DNA of 64,000 nt from Brachybacterium sp. SGAir0954 (GTDB lineage Bacteria; Actinomycetota; Actinomycetes; Actinomycetales; Dermabacteraceae). Where the stretch lies: contig NZ_CP027295.1 in the NCBI RefSeq assembly GCF_005490785.1, positions 930,001 to 994,000 of the forward strand, in the 5' to 3' direction. Shown here one piece after another: positions 26,279 to 34,358 of the stretch; the stretch's first letter is position 1; each line of letters begins with the position of its first letter. The translations under genes were made by a program, and so were the position numbers. A model generated the notes under the pieces. The model was given only the letters and a program-made list of their open reading frames with translations, was not told where the DNA came from and ran no database searches.

Positions 26279-26297
26279 ACCCCTTAGGTAAAGGGGT
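26279..26297. promoter_or_regulatory. Inverted repeat upstream of the secreted GH43 gene
   Basis: ACCCCTT (26279-26285) and AAGGGGT (26291-26297) form a 7-bp perfect inverted repeat with a 5-bp centre, inside a locally AT-richer patch about 95 bp before the GTG of the GH43 gene and 73 bp past the GH27 stop. It could be an operator for the GH43 gene or the end of the upstream transcript; without a T-run the operator reading seems better. Confidence 0.4.
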
Positions 26298-26369
26298 TTC
26301 ATCTACCGTAGACGAGGATCGTGCGCAGGGGAAGGGGCGGTGTCGGACCTCCGCCCGACCCGCCTCGCC

Positions 26370-27692
26370 TCAGCCCCGCGGCACGTGCCGCAGCAGCACC
26401 GCTCCGTGGCGGGGGATCCGCACGTCGATCGCGGTGGAGCCGGGGGCGACGCCGCGGGCGTCGTCGGACTGCACGGCCACCTCCCGCAGGGGCGCCGGCT
26501 CCCCGCTCCACAGCTCGGTGACCTCGCCGAGGCCGCGACGGGGCAGGCCCACGTCCTGGCTGTCGATCGACACCTCGAGCTCCTCCTCGCCCACGTTGAA
26601 CGCGGCGATCCAGGTGCGGCCGTCGGCGGCGTCGGCCGTCCACAGCACGAGCGGGTCCTCGCGGAACACCTCCCGGCTCGCGGTCGCCTCCGTCTGCACG
26701 GCGAGCACCTCGGCATTGCTGAGCAGGGCGATCGTCGCGGGATCGGAGGTGGGCAGGTCCCCGCCCACCATGAGCGGGGAGCGGGCGATCACCCAAAGGG
26801 TCAGCAGGGTGCGGCGCTCCTCCGGGGTGAGCAGGTCGTCGCGGGGCTCCCCGCGCTCGGCGCGGAGTCCGATCCGGCCCAGCGGCAGCATGTCGCCGTC
26901 GGGCCAGCCGTCCGGGCCGGCGTGCGGGGCCCAGCGGGCGAAGCGCGCGAGGTTCGCCTCGACGTCCTCCCACGAATCCCAGAGGTCGTCGCAGATCCGC
27001 CACATGGTCGCGTGCTCACGCAGGTGCGGGAGGCGGGTGAGGGACAGGTCCCGGCCGGGGGAGAGGCTCAGCTGCATCGGCCGGCCGCTGCGCGCGATCG
27101 CCCCGGCGAAGGCCTCGATCTCCGAGGCCTGGTAGGGCCAGAGCATGTCGTCGACCTTGAGGAAGTCGACGCCCCACGCGGCGTACTGGGCGAGCACGGA
27201 GTCGTAGTAGGCGCCCGCGCCGGGCACCGAGTGGTCGATGCCGACCATGTCCGGGTTCCACTCGCAGGCGTTCGTCGGATCCGCGATCTGCGCGGCGGTG
27301 AGCGCGGAGCCGGCCACGGGGAGGTCCGCGGCGACGGCGCGGCGGGGGATCCCGCGCATCACGTGGATGCCGAGCCGCAGGCCGAGTGCGTGGATCTGCT
27401 CGGCGAGCGGGCCGAAGCCGGCGCCGCCCGCGGCGCTCGGGAAGCGGCCCGGGTCCGGCTGGAGACGGCCGTGGCCGTCCATGACCAGCGGGGCGTCCGC
27501 GTTGTAGCCGTGGGAGCGGGCCGACGGATCCGCCCAGTCGATGTCGACGACGACGGTGTCCCAGCCGTGGGGGAGCAGGTGCTCGGCGAGGAAGCGGGCG
27601 TTCTTGAGCACCTCCTCCTCGGTGACGGTGGTCCCGTAGGAGTCCCAGGAGTTCCAGCCGCGGGGCGGGACGGCGGCGGTCGATACGGTCAT
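26370..27692 (-). CDS. GH27 family alpha-galactosidase
   Basis: A 440-residue cytoplasmic enzyme (no signal peptide). It shows RGWNSWDSYG at the start of the barrel, the probable nucleophile Asp181 in DFLKVDD, MRGIPRRAV and WRICDDLWDSWEDV, then a C-terminal beta domain ending HGAVLLRHVPRG. It would remove terminal alpha-galactose; some GH27 members instead remove beta-L-arabinopyranose, which has the same ring geometry and would fit the arabinose operon. The ATG at 27692 lies one base after the upstream stop, with GGGGAG before it. It is the fifth gene of the araB-araD-araA unit. Confidence 0.88.
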   Translation of the reverse strand: MTVSTAAVPPRGWNSWDSYGTTVTEEEVLKNARFLAEHLLPHGWDTVVVDIDWADPSARSHGYNADAPLVMDGHGRLQPDPGRFPSAAGGAGFGPLAEQIHALGLRLGIHVMRGIPRRAVAADLPVAGSALTAAQIADPTNACEWNPDMVGIDHSVPGAGAYYDSVLAQYAAWGVDFLKVDDMLWPYQASEIEAFAGAIARSGRPMQLSLSPGRDLSLTRLPHLREHATMWRICDDLWDSWEDVEANLARFARWAPHAGPDGWPDGDMLPLGRIGLRAERGEPRDDLLTPEERRTLLTLWVIARSPLMVGGDLPTSDPATIALLSNAEVLAVQTEATASREVFREDPLVLWTADAADGRTWIAAFNVGEEELEVSIDSQDVGLPRRGLGEVTELWSGEPAPLREVAVQSDDARGVAPGSTAIDVRIPRHGAVLLRHVPRG

Positions 27693-27693
27693 G

Positions 27694-28965
27694 TCACTCC
27701 CCGAGCAGACGGTCGGCAAAGTCGTTGGCGAAGGTGCGGCCGGGATCCAGGCGGTCGCGCAGCGCCAGGAAGTCCGCGAGCCGCGGGTACTGGACGCGCA
27801 CCACAGCCGGGTCGGTCGTGAAGACCTTGCCCCAGTGCGGGCGCGGGGCGAAGGGCGCGAGGCGCTCCTCGATCTCCGGCAGGAGCGCGTCGACCGCGCG
27901 CGGCATCTGCTTCCACGTGAAGTGGACGCAGGCGCTGTCGCGGTGATGGGCGGGGGAGAGCCAGAGCTCGTCCGCGGCGACGGTGCGCACCTCGGAGGCG
28001 TGCAGCAGCGGCCGGATCCGCTCGCCGAGCGGCATGACCGCCGAGAGCGCGGCCGCGAGGTCCTCCCGGGCCACGAAGTACTCCGACTGGATCTCCTCCC
28101 CGCTCGAGGGGGTGAAGGCGAGACGGAAGTGCGGCAGCCGCTCGTGCGCGGGCCCCGGCTCGCCGCTCTGGTCGGTGCAGGGCTCCGCGCCGATGCCGGG
28201 CAGCGGGTGCACGGGCCGCGGGGCCCGGGTCCCGCCGTGCCAGCGCTCGGGCAGCGCGGGCTGTCCGTCCGGGCCGAGCCGACGCTTCACCCAGGCCTGC
28301 GCGATCGTCCCGTCCCAGTGGTGGAAGAGGCTCACGCTGTCCCCCGCGCCGAGGATCGCGGAGAGCTCCTCCTGTGCGAGCGCCGGGGCCGGGAGGTCGA
28401 GGTGGACCGTCTGCGCCATGTCGTGGGCGGGGACCAGGTCGAGGGTGAGGTGCGTGGCGACGCCGAGCAGGCCGAGCGCGAGCACGGCCCCGCCGAACAC
28501 CTCCGGATCCGCCTCGCGGTCCAGGGTGAGCAGGTCCCCGCCCGCGGTGACCAGCTCGATGCGGCGCACCGCGTTCGCGAGCGAGCGGTGGCCGTCGCCG
28601 GAGCCGTGGGTGCCGGTCGCGCTCGCGCCGCCCACGGAGATGTGCGGCAGCGAGCCCATGTTGCCGAGCGCGAGCCCCGCCTCGTGGGCGGCGACGGCGA
28701 CCTCCCCGTACCGGACCCCCGCCCCCACGCGCACGGTGCGCGCGGCGGTGTCGACCTCGATGTCCGCCGGCATCCGGGCGAGGGTGACGAGCGGACCGCT
28801 CGAGACCGCGACCTCGGAGAACGAGTGGCGGGTGCCGAGCGCCCGGAGTCGCGGCGAGGCGGCCACGAGCTGCTGCAGCTCGGCGACGGAGGCGGGGGAG
28901 TGCAGCGGGCCGGGGCCGTAGTCGACGGTCCCGGACCAGCTGCGGCCCGGTGCGGAGAAGGCCAT
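27694..28965 (-). CDS. Alditol oxidase-like FAD enzyme (VAO family)
   Basis: A 423-residue flavoprotein close in pattern to Streptomyces alditol oxidase. The FAD domain has ALGTRHSFSEVA, with the His that is covalently linked to FAD in that family, VRVGAGVRYGEVA, SLPHISVGGASATGTHGSG and ELVTAGG. The C-terminal part keeps the active-site blocks EIQSEYFV, SEVRTVAADELWLSP and FAPRPHWGKVFTT. It would oxidise a polyol or aldose with oxygen, giving hydrogen peroxide. Its position between araA and the GH27 gene, with one-base gaps, suggests arabitol or another pentitol as substrate (inference). D-arabinono-lactone oxidase-like activity is an alternative. Confidence 0.85.
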   Translation of the reverse strand: MAFSAPGRSWSGTVDYGPGPLHSPASVAELQQLVAASPRLRALGTRHSFSEVAVSSGPLVTLARMPADIEVDTAARTVRVGAGVRYGEVAVAAHEAGLALGNMGSLPHISVGGASATGTHGSGDGHRSLANAVRRIELVTAGGDLLTLDREADPEVFGGAVLALGLLGVATHLTLDLVPAHDMAQTVHLDLPAPALAQEELSAILGAGDSVSLFHHWDGTIAQAWVKRRLGPDGQPALPERWHGGTRAPRPVHPLPGIGAEPCTDQSGEPGPAHERLPHFRLAFTPSSGEEIQSEYFVAREDLAAALSAVMPLGERIRPLLHASEVRTVAADELWLSPAHHRDSACVHFTWKQMPRAVDALLPEIEERLAPFAPRPHWGKVFTTDPAVVRVQYPRLADFLALRDRLDPGRTFANDFADRLLGE

Positions 28966-28966
28966 G

Positions 28967-30475
28967 TCAGAAGCCCTGAGCGAGGCGGTGGTAGACCTGG
29001 TTAGTGCGCAGCTCCTGGGCGAAGGAGCGCACCGTGGTGGTCTCGTCGATGATCGCGAGCTCGAGGTCGCCGATGGTCGCGAGGTCCTCCCAGGTCTCGA
29101 GGTCCACCGCGGAGCTCATGACCGTGTGGTGGGCGGCGCCGGCCGTCAGCCAGCACTCGGCGGAGGTCGCGAAGTCCGGGGCGGGCTCCCACACCGCGCA
29201 GGCCACGGGCAGGTTCGGGAGCTCCTCGTCGGGCTCGACGACCTCCACGACGTTCGCGACGAGGCGGAACCGCTCGCGCATGTCGGACAGCGCGACGACG
29301 ACCGCGGGGCCGGGGTCGGCGGAGAACGTCAGGCGCACCGGGTCCTCGCGGTCCCCGATCCCGAGCGGGTGGATCTCGAGCGAGGGGCGGGCGGTCGTGA
29401 GGGAGGGGGAGACCTCGAGCATGTGCGCGCCGAGGATCTTCTCCTTCCCGGGGGTGAGCTCGTAGGTGTAGTCCTCCATGAGGGAGGCGCCGCCGGGCAG
29501 GCCGTGACCCATGACGGCGGCGACCCGCACGAGGATCGCCGTCTTCCAGTCGCCCTCCGCGCCGAAGCCGTAGCCCTCGGCCATGAGGCGCTGCACGGCG
29601 AGGCCGGGCAGCTGGCGCAGCCCGCCGAGGTCCTCGAAGTTCGTGGTGAAGGCGCCGAAGCCGCCCTCCTCGAGGAAGCGGCGCAGGCCCAGCTCCTGGC
29701 GGGCGCCGTAGCGCAGCGACTCGTGGCGCACGCCGCCGGCACGCAGCTCGGGGACGACGTCGTAGAGCTCCTCGTACTCGGCGACGAGGGCGTCGACCGC
29801 GGAGTCCTCGATCGCGTCGACCACGGCGACGAGGTCGTTGACGCCCCAGGTGTTCACGGAGACGCCGAGCCGCAGCTCCGCCTCGGTCTTGTCGCCCTCG
29901 GTGACGGCGACGCCCCGCATGTTGTCGCCGAAGCGCGCGAGCCGCAGGGAGTGCATCTCCGCCCAGCCGGTCGCGGCGCGGGCCCAGCGGCCCACCTTCG
30001 CCTGCACGCCCGCGTCGCTCGCGTGGCCGACGACGGTCTTGCGGTCCACGCCGAGCCGCGTGGCGATGTACCCGAACTCGCGGTCGCCGTGGGCGGCCTG
30101 GTTGAGGTTCATGAAGTCCATGTCGATCGTGCCCCAGGGGAGGGCGAGGTTCGCCTGCGTGTGCAGGTGCAGCAGCGGGGTGCGCAGGGCGTCGAGGCCC
30201 TGGATCCACATCTTGGCGGGGGAGAAGGTGTGCATCCAGGTGATGACGCCGACGCAGGCCGGGTCCGCGTTCGCGGCCAGCGCGACCTCGCGGATCGCGT
30301 CGCGGTCGGTGAGGACGGGCTTCCAGACGACCTTCACGGGGATGTCGGAGGCGGCGTCGAGGGTCTCGGCGATCGTGCGGGACTGCTCGGCGACCTGGTC
30401 GAGGGTCTCGGGGCCGTACAGCCCCTGGCTGCCGGTGAGGAACCAGATCTCGCGGGTCTCGAAGGGGTTCTGCAT
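28967..30475 (-). CDS. araA: L-arabinose isomerase
   Basis: A 502-residue enzyme that converts L-arabinose to L-ribulose. It matches AraA through its whole length: [13 protein letters not shown] at the start, [56 protein letters not shown] with the metal-binding Glu, and [16 protein letters not shown] near the end. Length equals that of the E. coli enzyme. A GGAGG lies before the ATG, and the gene starts five bases after araD. It acts in the cytoplasm. Confidence 0.97.
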   Translation of the reverse strand: MQNPFETREIWFLTGSQGLYGPETLDQVAEQSRTIAETLDAASDIPVKVVWKPVLTDRDAIREVALAANADPACVGVITWMHTFSPAKMWIQGLDALRTPLLHLHTQANLALPWGTIDMDFMNLNQAAHGDREFGYIATRLGVDRKTVVGHASDAGVQAKVGRWARAATGWAEMHSLRLARFGDNMRGVAVTEGDKTEAELRLGVSVNTWGVNDLVAVVDAIEDSAVDALVAEYEELYDVVPELRAGGVRHESLRYGARQELGLRRFLEEGGFGAFTTNFEDLGGLRQLPGLAVQRLMAEGYGFGAEGDWKTAILVRVAAVMGHGLPGGASLMEDYTYELTPGKEKILGAHMLEVSPSLTTARPSLEIHPLGIGDREDPVRLTFSADPGPAVVVALSDMRERFRLVANVVEVVEPDEELPNLPVACAVWEPAPDFATSAECWLTAGAAHHTVMSSAVDLETWEDLATIGDLELAIIDETTTVRSFAQELRTNQVYHRLAQGF

Positions 30476-30480
30476 GGTGC

Positions 30481-31236
30481 TCAGGCCTCCTGGGGCTGGT
30501 CGTCGGCGGGGGTCGCGGCGCTCTGGCCGTAGACGTTCTGGTAGCGGTCGAAGAGGGAGTCGACGAGATCCTGGGGGATCGGCAGCGGCTCCCCGAGCTG
30601 GCGGGAGACGTGCACGGTGCGGGCGACCTCCTCGCACATGACGGCGGCCTTGACCGCGTCCTTCGCGTCGGAGCCGATCGTGAAGGGGCCGTGGTTCTGC
30701 ATGAGCACGGCGCGGGAGCGGGAGCCGCGGAGGGTCTCGACGATGCCGCGGCCGATCGAGTCGTCGCCGATCACGGCGAAGGGGCCGACGGGGATCGGGC
30801 CGCCGAACTCGTCGCCCATCATCGTGAGCACGCAGGGGATCTCCTCGCCGCGCGCCGCCCAGGCGGTCGCGTAGGTGGAGTGCGTGTGGACGACCCCGCC
30901 CACGTGGTCGAGGTGCTCGTAGACGTAGGCGTGGGCGGCGGTGTCCGACGAGGGTGAGAGGGAGTCGGGCGTGCCGTCCTGGATCTTCGCGCCGTCGAGG
31001 GTGCACACGACCATCGACTCCGGGGTGAGGTCGTCGTAGGAGACGCCGGAGGGCTTGATGGCGAACAGGCCCGGGAGATCGGCAGGGAGGTCGGGCACGC
31101 GCTCGGAGACATTGCCGGCGGTCCAGACGACGAGCCCGTTGCGGGGCAGCTCGGCGTGGAGGGCGGCGACGCGCTCACGGGTGGCGGCGACGGCCTCGCG
31201 CACGGGCGCAGGGAGGTCGGCGAGGACGAGGGGCAC
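30481..31236 (-). CDS. araD: L-ribulose-5-phosphate 4-epimerase
   Basis: A 251-residue class II aldolase-fold enzyme that converts L-ribulose 5-phosphate to D-xylulose 5-phosphate. Zinc ligands are seen in [13 protein letters not shown] (two His) and QNHGPFTIG (third His), with TAGNVSER and KPSGVSY for phosphate binding and [13 protein letters not shown] as in AraD. I place the start at the GTG 31236 because GAAGGAG lies six bases upstream; a TTG at 31251 would put the operator-like site inside the gene. The LacI-type site at 31247-31261 touches this ribosome binding site. It lies 79 bp after araB. Confidence 0.95.
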   Translation of the reverse strand: MPLVLADLPAPVREAVAATRERVAALHAELPRNGLVVWTAGNVSERVPDLPADLPGLFAIKPSGVSYDDLTPESMVVCTLDGAKIQDGTPDSLSPSSDTAAHAYVYEHLDHVGGVVHTHSTYATAWAARGEEIPCVLTMMGDEFGGPIPVGPFAVIGDDSIGRGIVETLRGSRSRAVLMQNHGPFTIGSDAKDAVKAAVMCEEVARTVHVSRQLGEPLPIPQDLVDSLFDRYQNVYGQSAATPADDQPQEA

Positions 31237-31246
31237 GGGGCTCTCC

Positions 31247-31261
31247 TTCAACGTTGTAGCA
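31247..31261. promoter_or_regulatory. LacI-type operator site A, next to the araD ribosome binding site
   Basis: TTCAACGTTGTAGCA contains CAACGTTG and the right half of the motif found at 42642, 47746 and 50803. On the leftward strand it reads CTACAACGTTGAAGGAG, so the site runs directly into the araD ribosome binding site. A repressor here would block elongation from araB or initiation in the araB-araD gap. The regulator encoded at 49676 is the likely binder (inference). Confidence 0.6.
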
Positions 31262-31315
31262 GGACGTGCGGGGGATCCGACGGGCGCGCGGAGCGCCCGT
31301 CGGGGGAGGGGAGGT

Positions 31316-32950
31316 TTAGCCGAGCGTCTCGCCGGCGAGCCGCTCGACGGGCAGCGCGGCGGTGTACGCCTCGAGCCAGCGGGCGTAGCCGGCTACGCCC
31401 TCGGGGGAGGGCTCGAGCACGCTCTGGTCCGCGCCGGCGAAGACCTCCTGATCCAGGAAGTCCGCGAGGGAGAGGTCCCCGTCGCCGTGTCGGCGGCGGC
31501 GGGCATAGGCGGCGAGCAGGGCCATGCCCCAGGCGCCGCCCTCGCCGGCGGAGGCGCCGACCGCGACGGGGGTGTCGATCGAGTCGGCGAGGACCTGCTG
31601 GGCCACGCCCGCGGTGCGGAAGATGCCGCCGTGGGCGTGCATGACGTCGAGCTGCACGCCCTCGTCCACGAGCAGGGCGCGCATGCCCACCGCGAGCGCC
31701 CCGAAGGCGCCGTGCAGCTGGGCACGCATGAGGTTCTCGAGCGTGAAGCGGGCGGACTGCTCGCGCACGAGCAGCGGGCGGCCCGAGGGCACGCCGGTCT
31801 GGTGCTCGCCGGCGAGGTAGTTGTAGCTCAGCACGCCGCCCGCGTCGGCCTCGCCCTCGGCGCCCGCGCGGAACAGCGTGGAGTAGAGCTCCTCCGCGGG
31901 GACCGGAGAGCCGGAGAGCTCCGCGAAGCGCGCGAAGACGCCCAGCCAGGCGTCGAGGTCGCCCGTGCAGTTGTTCGTGTGGATCATCGCGACCGGGTCC
32001 CCGGCGGGCGTCGTGACCAGGTCGATCTCCTCGCGGGGACCGGAGAGCGGCCCCTCGAGCACGACCATCGCGAAGGCGCTCGTGCCGGCGCTGACGTTGC
32101 CGGTGCGCGGGCCCACCGCGTTCGTGGCGACCATGCCGGTGCCGGCGTCCCCCTCGGGCGGGGCGGCGACGGCGCCGGGGCGCAGGGTGCCGCTCGGGTC
32201 GAGCAGCCGCGCGCCCTCCTCGGTGAGCTCTCCCGCCTCCTCGCCCGCGCCGAGCACCTCGGGGAGCAGATCGCGCAGGGTCCAGGGACGGGAGGAGAGG
32301 GCAGGGAGCGCCTGCGCCTTCTCGAGCAGGTCCGCGTCGTAGTCGCTGCCGTCGGCGGCGATGGGGAACATGCCGGAGGCGTCGCCCACGCCGAGCGCGT
32401 GGCGGCCCGTGAGGCGGCGGTGCACCCAGCCGGCGAGCGTCGTGATCGCGCCGAGGCGGTCCACGTGCTCCTCGTCGCCGAGCGCCGCGTGCAGCAGGTG
32501 GGAGACGCTCCAGCGCAGGGGGATGTTCAGCCCGAGCGTGGAGGAGAGCAGCGAGGCGGCGTCCTCGGTGTAGGTGTTGCGCCAGGTGCGGAAGGGGACG
32601 AGCTGCTCGCCCTCCGCGTCGAGGGCCAGGTAGCCGTGCATCATGCCGGAGATGCCGATCGAGGCGAGCTGCGTGAGCTCCGTGCCGTGCTCGCGGCGCA
32701 CCGCCTCGGCGAGGTCCGCGTAGCAGGCCTGCAGCCCGGCCTCGGCGTCCTCGAGGGCGTAGGTCCAGTTGTCCTCGACCAGGGCGTTCTCCCAGGCGTG
32801 GGAGCCGGTGGCGAGGACCGTGCCGGCGTCGTCCACGAGGGCGGCCTTGATGCGGGTAGAGCCGAGCTCGATGCCGAGATGGGCGCGCCCGTCGGCGATG
32901 AGGGCGGCCGGCGCGGCATGGTCGGCAGAGGTCACGGCGTCGTGCGTCAT
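31316..32950 (-). CDS. araB: Ribulokinase-type FGGY sugar kinase
   Basis: A 544-residue FGGY kinase with LGIELGSTRIKAALVD (first phosphate motif), GISGMMHGYLALD, NVSAGTSAFAMVV (second phosphate motif), and HAHGGIFRTAGVAQQVLAD plus GASAGEGGAWGMALLAAY (adenosine site). Its place directly before araD and araA shows that it phosphorylates L-ribulose. The sequence is of the type found in actinobacterial arabinose operons and differs from E. coli AraB. The ATG at 32950 lies six bases after a TGGGAT -10 box, so the transcript may be nearly leaderless. Confidence 0.9.
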   Translation of the reverse strand: MTHDAVTSADHAAPAALIADGRAHLGIELGSTRIKAALVDDAGTVLATGSHAWENALVEDNWTYALEDAEAGLQACYADLAEAVRREHGTELTQLASIGISGMMHGYLALDAEGEQLVPFRTWRNTYTEDAASLLSSTLGLNIPLRWSVSHLLHAALGDEEHVDRLGAITTLAGWVHRRLTGRHALGVGDASGMFPIAADGSDYDADLLEKAQALPALSSRPWTLRDLLPEVLGAGEEAGELTEEGARLLDPSGTLRPGAVAAPPEGDAGTGMVATNAVGPRTGNVSAGTSAFAMVVLEGPLSGPREEIDLVTTPAGDPVAMIHTNNCTGDLDAWLGVFARFAELSGSPVPAEELYSTLFRAGAEGEADAGGVLSYNYLAGEHQTGVPSGRPLLVREQSARFTLENLMRAQLHGAFGALAVGMRALLVDEGVQLDVMHAHGGIFRTAGVAQQVLADSIDTPVAVGASAGEGGAWGMALLAAYARRRRHGDGDLSLADFLDQEVFAGADQSVLEPSPEGVAGYARWLEAYTAALPVERLAGETLG

Positions 32951-32956
32951 AGAGTC

Positions 32957-32995
32957 ATCCCATCATCCCGCCACGGTGATGTCAACGTTCACATC
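32957..32995 (-). promoter_or_regulatory. araB promoter with LacI-type operator
   Basis: On the leftward strand a -35 TTGACA (32985-32980), 17-base spacer and -10 TGGGAT (32962-32957) precede araB. The -35 box lies in a near-perfect palindrome, GATGTCAACGTTCACATC (32978-32995), symmetric in 16 of 18 positions with the central AACGTT typical of LacI operators. The same motif occurs at 34239, on the other side of the LacI gene at 33049. Confidence 0.75.
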
Positions 32996-33048
32996 GGGAT
33001 TCCCGATGGTGCTCCCGGGTGCCCGATGAGAGTGCCCGACGACGGTGC

Positions 33049-34071
33049 TCAGTGCGTGCGCTCGGGCCGCGTGGAGCGACGCACCACGAGCCGCGGCGGC
33101 AGCGCCCGCGGGGTCTCCGCGGCCTCGGTCGCCCCGTCCATCAGCTCCACCAGGTGGCCCAGCGCGGCGCGCCCGACCTCGGCGAAGGGCTGGGCGACCG
33201 TGGTGAGAGAGGGGAGCAGGAACTCCGCGCCGAGCGTGTTGTCGAAGCCCACCACGGCCACGTCCTCGGGGATGCGGAGACCCCGCTCGTGCAGGGCGTG
33301 GAGCACCCCGATCGCCATCATGTCGTTCGCCGCGAAGATCGCCTCCGGCCGGCCGCGCTCCAGCACCTGCAACGTGAGCTCGTAGCCCGAGCGCGGGGTC
33401 CAGTCCTCCGAGCCCAGCACCTCGGCGTCCAGACCCTCGGCGGTGACGGCCGCCTCGAACCCGCAGCGGCGGGCCCGCGCGTCGAACCAGTCGGGCGGCC
33501 CGGCGAGGTGGACCACCGAGCGCACCCCCGTGCGTCGCAGGTGCGCGACCACCTCGCAGGCTCCGCGGCCCTGGTCGATGCCGACCACCTCGACGCCGGC
33601 CTCCGCCGAGGTCTGCGCGGAGATCGCGACCACCGGCGCCGCCTGCGCGACGGCCCCGACCGCCGGGTCCATCCCCGCGTGGGCGGCGATGACGAGGATG
33701 CCGTCGACCCCGGACCCCAGCAGCTCCGCGCCGACCTGGTCCGCGCCCTGACCCCCGGGCGGCATCGAGGTCAGCAGCACCGAGTAGCCCGCCTCGCGGG
33801 CGGCGATCTCGACGGCCGTTGTCGTCTCCGCCGGGCCGAACAGCGAGGAGCCGTCGGTCAGCACGCCGATCAGCGAGGAGCGGGAGGTCTTCAGCGCCCG
33901 CGCCGCCCGGTTGCGCGCGTAGCCCAGGTCCGCGATCGCCGCGAGCACGCGGTCGCGGGTGTCCGGGCGGACGATCCCGGGCTCGTTGAGCACCCGCGAG
34001 ACGGTCTGGTAGGAGACGCCGGCGCGTGCGGCGACATCGCCCATCGAGGGGCGGCGCGGGGCAGTGCTCAT
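33049..34071 (-). CDS. LacI family transcriptional regulator (probable arabinose regulator)
   Basis: A 340-residue LacI-type repressor. The helix-turn-helix and hinge occupy residues about 10-65 (MGDVAARAGVSYQTVSRVLNE, then YARNRAARALKTSRS), followed by a periplasmic-binding-protein-like sensor domain with IFAANDMMAIGVLHALHERG, PEDVAVVGFDN and a C-terminal RLVVRRSTRP. The ATG at 34071 follows GAGGAGGA. It sits between araB and the ChvE-type importer genes, whose control regions share the palindrome GATGTGAACGTTNNCAT. I infer that it binds both and responds to arabinose. Confidence 0.92.
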   Translation of the reverse strand: MSTAPRRPSMGDVAARAGVSYQTVSRVLNEPGIVRPDTRDRVLAAIADLGYARNRAARALKTSRSSLIGVLTDGSSLFGPAETTTAVEIAAREAGYSVLLTSMPPGGQGADQVGAELLGSGVDGILVIAAHAGMDPAVGAVAQAAPVVAISAQTSAEAGVEVVGIDQGRGACEVVAHLRRTGVRSVVHLAGPPDWFDARARRCGFEAAVTAEGLDAEVLGSEDWTPRSGYELTLQVLERGRPEAIFAANDMMAIGVLHALHERGLRIPEDVAVVGFDNTLGAEFLLPSLTTVAQPFAEVGRAALGHLVELMDGATEAAETPRALPPRLVVRRSTRPERTH

Positions 34072-34224
34072 GGGGAGTCCTCCTCGTCCAGGGCGAATCC
34101 TCGGGCTGCGGGAACCCCGCAAAGATACCGCTGACCTGTGCGGACAGCGAGCCGTGCCCGGTGGCGGCGCCGTCGTCGGCACCAGGAACCGTTGCCGACC
34201 CGTGACCGACCGGGGCGGCGATTC

Positions 34225-34257
34225 TTGACACGTGCGTCGATGTGAACGTTAGCATTC
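34225..34257 (+). promoter_or_regulatory. Promoter and operator of the ChvE-type importer operon
   Basis: A consensus -35 TTGACA (34225-34230) and -10 TAGCAT (34250-34255) with a 19-base spacer face the binding protein gene at 34359. The -10 box overlaps GATGTGAACGTTAGCATT (34239-34256), which shares GATGTGAACGTT with the reverse complement of the araB site at 32978. Spacing is slightly long, which could mean a weak or activated promoter. Confidence 0.7.
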
Positions 34258-34358
34258 AGGCGTTCCCCGCCCCGGCACAGGCGCCGCGCAACAACCGCGC
34301 AGCGGCGGAGGGACGGACCTGCTGACAGCAGCACACGGCGAATCAACGAGGAGAAGCC

